In this document: in pieces, positions 15,244 through 17,948 of the stretch
Layout of the letters: each line of letters begins with the position of its first letter
How positions within the stretch are numbered: the first letter of the stretch is position 1
DNA from: Mageeibacillus sp. UBA3781
GTDB lineage: Bacteria; Bacillota; Clostridia; Saccharofermentanales; Saccharofermentanaceae
Reading direction: 5' to 3'
DNA length: 17,948 bases
Assembly (NCBI GenBank): GCA_002368805.1
Contig: DFFH01000003.1
Coordinates: forward strand, 1-17,948
Position numbers and translations under genes: made by a program
Notes under the pieces: model-generated
Database searches by the model: none
What the model was told of the DNA's origin: nothing
Seen by the model: only the letters and a program-made list of their open reading frames with translations

Positions 15244-15567
15244 TTTCCAGATTATTTCCAGATTCGCGGATGATTTTGGAAATCTGGTGGAAAAACTGGA
15301 GAAAAGGGTGCATTGTCGATCAGTTTTCCAAATTCTTTCTCACTTGAACATGCTTTTTGGAAATCTGGTGGAAAAAACGCACGAAAGGCTTCCTGAACCT
15401 TCAGATTTCCAAATTCTTTCCAAGTTTCAGGGAGGATCTGGAAATATATGAGAAAAAACAGAGATTTCATAGAGTAGGCGTATTGTTTTCCAGAATTTTT
15501 CTCGCTCGAGGCTGCTTCGTGGAAATATTCTGGAAAAATCTGGAAATCCGGCGTAATGAAAAGGGGC
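15244..15567. repeat. Array of four 81-bp direct repeats with two conserved blocks
   Basis: Four units begin at 15244, 15325, 15406 and 15487, spaced exactly 81 bp. Block 1 (first 15 bp) follows TTTCCANANTNTTTC, except that the first unit reads TTTCCAGATTATTTC. Block 2 (18 bp, starting at 15278, 15359, 15440 and 15521) reads GGAAATCTGGTGGAAAAA twice, then GGAAATATATGAGAAAAA and GGAAATATTCTGGAAAAA. The filler between the blocks is always 19 bp, and between units 29 bp, and is diverged. Block 2 is partly the reverse complement of block 1 (TTTCCAGAT against ATCTGGAAA), so each unit can fold. The period equals 27 codons. Confidence 0.85.
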
Positions 15568-15589
15568 GGCTCGTCTGTGAGTCGCCCCT
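15558..15589 (-). terminator. Intrinsic terminator of the ABC permease gene
   Basis: An 11-bp stem pairs 15562-15572 with 15579-15589 (AGGGGCGGCTC with GAGTCGCCCCT, one G-U pair) around a 6-nt loop. On the minus strand it is followed by TTTT (15562-15559). It lies 95 bp past the permease stop and overlaps the end of the fourth 81-bp repeat. Confidence 0.85.
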
Positions 15590-15683
15590 ATGGCTTTTTC
15601 CGCTATGGATGATTCTTTGTGAAAAGCACTCGTATCTGCTTCTCCCAGTGCCCCGTAGAGACCGGGAGCTGTTTGGCTGCGTC

Positions 15684-17948
15684 TTACTCTGCTACCAGCA
15701 TCTGGTACGGTTCTACCTTCTTGATTCGGCGTGCCTGAAGGACAGCGAAGAGGAAGGAGATGAGGATCATGGCGGCACCGATCACGACGAGACCAGGAAT
15801 CGGGATATCGAAGGTACACTTCATGAGGCCGAAGCTGATCATGATGAACTGCATGTAGGGATTCGCGACGAAGTAAGACACTACAGAGAACAGGATGACC
15901 GAAAGGATAATGGTCGGCATGAAGGAGCCTGCCGTCTGAAGGATCAGGGACTTCGATGTGTAACCGATGGCCTTGTAGATACCGTAGTCTTTTCTCTTGC
16001 TGAAGACCAGAGAGCGGATCAGCAGGAAGAGTACCAGGAGGATCACCAGTGCGGAGATCAGACACATCATCACGAGCATCAGGGTCGAGATTCCCTTGAA
16101 GGTGATCATAGACGCTTCGATGGACTTCACCATATTCATTCGGACTACCATTTTCTCACCGAACTTTTCTTCACAGGCATCCAGGATCGGATCGATCTGC
16201 TCATCGGTTTCGGTATCAAAGAGGAAACTCGTGGGCATCGATTCCGGATCAAGGATATGCGCTGCTGCCGCTTCCGACATAATGGCTTCATGACCGTCGT
16301 TATTCAGGCTCTGGATGAATCCTGTGATCAGGTAGGTATACTCTCTGCCGCCCAGATTGAGAGTGATCTCATCACCGATCTTATAACCGTTCTGTTTGGC
16401 GAATTTACCGCTGACATTGACCTCGTTTTCGTGTGAGGGAAGTCTTCCCTTGTAGCAGACATCCTTATTGGCCTTCTGCGTCGGATCCACATATACCATC
16501 AGGTACAGAGAATCTTCCTGTCCGACATAAATCGAATCCTCACGGTATCTGCGGATGTTTTCGACACCTTCCTGAGAGGCAAGGAACTCATATCCTTCTT
16601 CCCAGGTATCCTTGTCAAAAGTGACAACACCATCACAGATTTCCGGGACCATCAGACTGAGGTTCGGTTTCCTGTTAAAGTTCTCGAACATCAGAAGTGC
16701 AATGACACAAATGAATACCATAAATCCGGTGACAAAGAATGTGATAATGTTCTGTCTCTTATTGTGCAGCATCGTCTTCATGGAGAGGCTGGCATCCAGG
16801 CCGAAAACGGACTTGTCGAGCTTGAAGTGGTTGGTTTTGAAGTTATGGCTCTCCACACCTTCACGAAGAGCAACGATCGGCTCGATTTTCTTGATCTTAC
16901 GAAGTGCAAAAAGTGTAACCAGCACAGTAAGAAGTACGACGGTAGAAAAGGCTACGATGGTTGCGATCAGGCTGAAAGAAACACTGTAAGGGACACCCAT
17001 CTGCGCAATGACCAGAGAAGAGATCGACGGAGCCAGCAGGTAAGAAACGGCGATACCGATAACGGAAGCGATCAGAGCCAGAGTCAGGAACATCATCAGG
17101 ACAGAACTCTTGATGTTGCGGCTGGTGTAGCCGATGGCCTTCAGAGCACCGATGGTCTTCATGTTTTCCTTGACATAGTTGCCAATGCTGTTGACGATCA
17201 TGAGAATGATGACAATGACGACAAGCATGGTTACGGCGAGAAAAGAACCCGCAATGATCAGCGACATAAATGTACGGGAGCCGAGGTACATGGAGACCGG
17301 CTGCAGCGAAACATTTGCCAGTGCATCATCTGTCTTCAGCTGATTGAGGACGCGGATACGGAACTGTCCCATTTTGACATCGTCCTTGAGTTCAAATACG
17401 ACGAAAGAAGATTCACCGGCATCGCCGATCTTGGAATACATTCTTTCATATACTTCATCAGAGACACAGATCTCATAAAGTCCGCTGTTATTGCATCCGC
17501 CATATACGGTGTTGAGAAATCCCTTGACTTTCAGGTCATAGTTTTCACCGGAGATAGAGATGTGATAGTCATCTCCTACGTGCATTCCACCCGAAGTCTT
17601 AAACTGATACGGAAGGTAGATATAATCACCGGTGATGGAGGCATCTTCTTCGGCGATCTCGGTACGCGCCATTGTCTTTTTCATCATGGATTCCATCCGA
17701 CAGACCTTTACGGAATTATCCATCTCGGAAGATCCGAACGGAAGAGGTAAAAGAGGATAATACAGTGCTTTTTCCAGCTCGTATTTTTCTGCTCCCTGAA
17801 GGAGATCTGAAAGATAAGAATCATCAATATTGAGTGTTTCACTTGAGACGTACATCATTCCGTCTCCGCCATTGAGGCGCTCCGCTTCTTTGGCTGCGGT
17901 CGGATAGGTATCGGTAAAGAGGATCATGGCCAGGGACATGAGCATCGA
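15684..17948 (-). CDS. FtsX-type ABC transporter permease, partial (5' end outside the window)
   Basis: The 754 visible residues end at TAA (15686-15684). The reading frame stays open to the window edge, and the first Met near 17945 is inside a hydrophobic stretch, so the true start lies further right. It has two repeats of the same plan: a large outside domain followed by three transmembrane segments of the FtsX type. The first membrane core is at about 225-350 with GALKAIGYTS, ending KIEPIVALREG. The second is near the C terminus with GIYKAIGYTS, ending KVEPYQMLVAE. A single membrane segment (about 400-420) starts the second half. Such proteins are the membrane part of MacB-like or peptide-resistance exporters and need a separate ATPase, which is not in the window. 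Function is more likely export, peptide sensing or envelope work than nutrient uptake. Confidence 0.92.
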   Translation of the reverse strand, partial: SMLMSLAMILFTDTYPTAAKEAERLNGGDGMMYVSSETLNIDDSYLSDLLQGAEKYELEKALYYPLLPLPFGSSEMDNSVKVCRMESMMKKTMARTEIAEEDASITGDYIYLPYQFKTSGGMHVGDDYHISISGENYDLKVKGFLNTVYGGCNNSGLYEICVSDEVYERMYSKIGDAGESSFVVFELKDDVKMGQFRIRVLNQLKTDDALANVSLQPVSMYLGSRTFMSLIIAGSFLAVTMLVVIVIILMIVNSIGNYVKENMKTIGALKAIGYTSRNIKSSVLMMFLTLALIASVIGIAVSYLLAPSISSLVIAQMGVPYSVSFSLIATIVAFSTVVLLTVLVTLFALRKIKKIEPIVALREGVESHNFKTNHFKLDKSVFGLDASLSMKTMLHNKRQNIITFFVTGFMVFICVIALLMFENFNRKPNLSLMVPEICDGVVTFDKDTWEEGYEFLASQEGVENIRRYREDSIYVGQEDSLYLMVYVDPTQKANKDVCYKGRLPSHENEVNVSGKFAKQNGYKIGDEITLNLGGREYTYLITGFIQSLNNDGHEAIMSEAAAAHILDPESMPTSFLFDTETDEQIDPILDACEEKFGEKMVVRMNMVKSIEASMITFKGISTLMLVMMCLISALVILLVLFLLIRSLVFSKRKDYGIYKAIGYTSKSLILQTAGSFMPTIILSVILFSVVSYFVANPYMQFIMISFGLMKCTFDIPIPGLVVIGAAMILISFLFAVLQARRIKKVEPYQMLVAE

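Larger units (their letters stand above)
15206..15683. other. Non-coding interval with repeat array and terminator
   Basis: This 478-bp gap lies between the esterase gene and the convergent permease gene. It contains the 81-bp repeat array (15244-15567), the permease terminator (15558-15589) and, at 15642-15668, a further hairpin (CTCCCAGT with ACCGGGAG, one G-U pair) just past the permease stop. No open frame here has a ribosome binding site or recognisable domain. Confidence 0.7.

Noticed and set aside
15244..15567. Interpretation of the 81-bp array as CRISPR
   Set aside because: Two separate conserved blocks per unit, only partly conserved and with 19/29-bp fillers, do not fit a CRISPR repeat-spacer layout, and there are no cas genes.
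15357..16436. Plus-strand open frame of 359 codons covering the repeats and the permease 3' end
   Set aside because: It starts with TTG without a ribosome binding site, crosses a strong hairpin and then runs antisense to the FtsX permease. Only the repeat part could be a gene remnant.
16764..17750. Plus-strand 328-codon frame opposite the permease
   Set aside because: It is His/Asp/Arg-rich antisense shadow with no start signal. The minus-strand protein has clear paired FtsX modules.

Overview
The window looks like a chromosomal segment from a low- to mid-GC Firmicute, most likely a Clostridia/Lachnospiraceae-type organism. This is inferred from the glmU-pth-mfd gene order, strong AGGAGG-type ribosome binding sites, a lipoprotein with a short Lys-rich post-cysteine stretch, a PhoB-type regulator/VanS-like kinase pair, and a large FtsX-type ABC permease. 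No rRNA, tRNA, CRISPR array, transposase or phage gene was found. Nearly everything is assignable coding sequence.

Layout from left to right. A minus-strand sugar-nucleotidyltransferase (64-834) ends at a bidirectional hairpin terminator. It is divergent from a housekeeping cluster on the plus strand: glmU (1194-2606), pth (2668-3240), mfd (3237-6818) and a membrane-anchored lipase-like hydrolase (6815-8170). The last three are joined by ATGA stop/start overlaps, so they should be translated as a coupled unit. glmU is preceded by a 113-nt leader carrying a terminator-like hairpin. A uracil/xanthine (NCS2) permease (8254-9678) follows and converges on a minus-strand zinc-ribbon protein with an Ala/Gln-rich repeat linker (9784-10428). 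A long bidirectional terminator lies between them.

A divergent promoter region of about 90 bp separates the zinc-ribbon gene from a response regulator (10519-11190), which appears to be transcribed as a leaderless mRNA. It is followed by a sensor histidine kinase (start near 11216, end 12796) and a translationally coupled 213-residue protein of unknown function (12793-13434), then a terminator. Next comes a lipoprotein with a C-terminal esterase D-type alpha/beta hydrolase domain (13595-15205).

The roughly 480 bp after the esterase hold the least expected structure in the window: four copies of an exactly 81-bp-periodic repeat (15244-15567). Each copy has two conserved blocks (15 and 18 bp) separated by diverged filler of constant length. 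The right end is a partial minus-strand ABC transporter permease (15684 to beyond the window) with two FtsX-type modules, ended by a strong terminator hairpin that abuts the repeat array.

Functionally the left half concerns envelope precursor synthesis (UDP-GlcNAc, activated sugars), translation recycling, transcription-coupled repair and pyrimidine uptake. The right half is an envelope-sensing and envelope-modifying region (two-component system, lipoprotein esterase, FtsX-type permease). Any regulatory link between the two-component system and the permease is inference only. All family calls come from motif reading without database searches.
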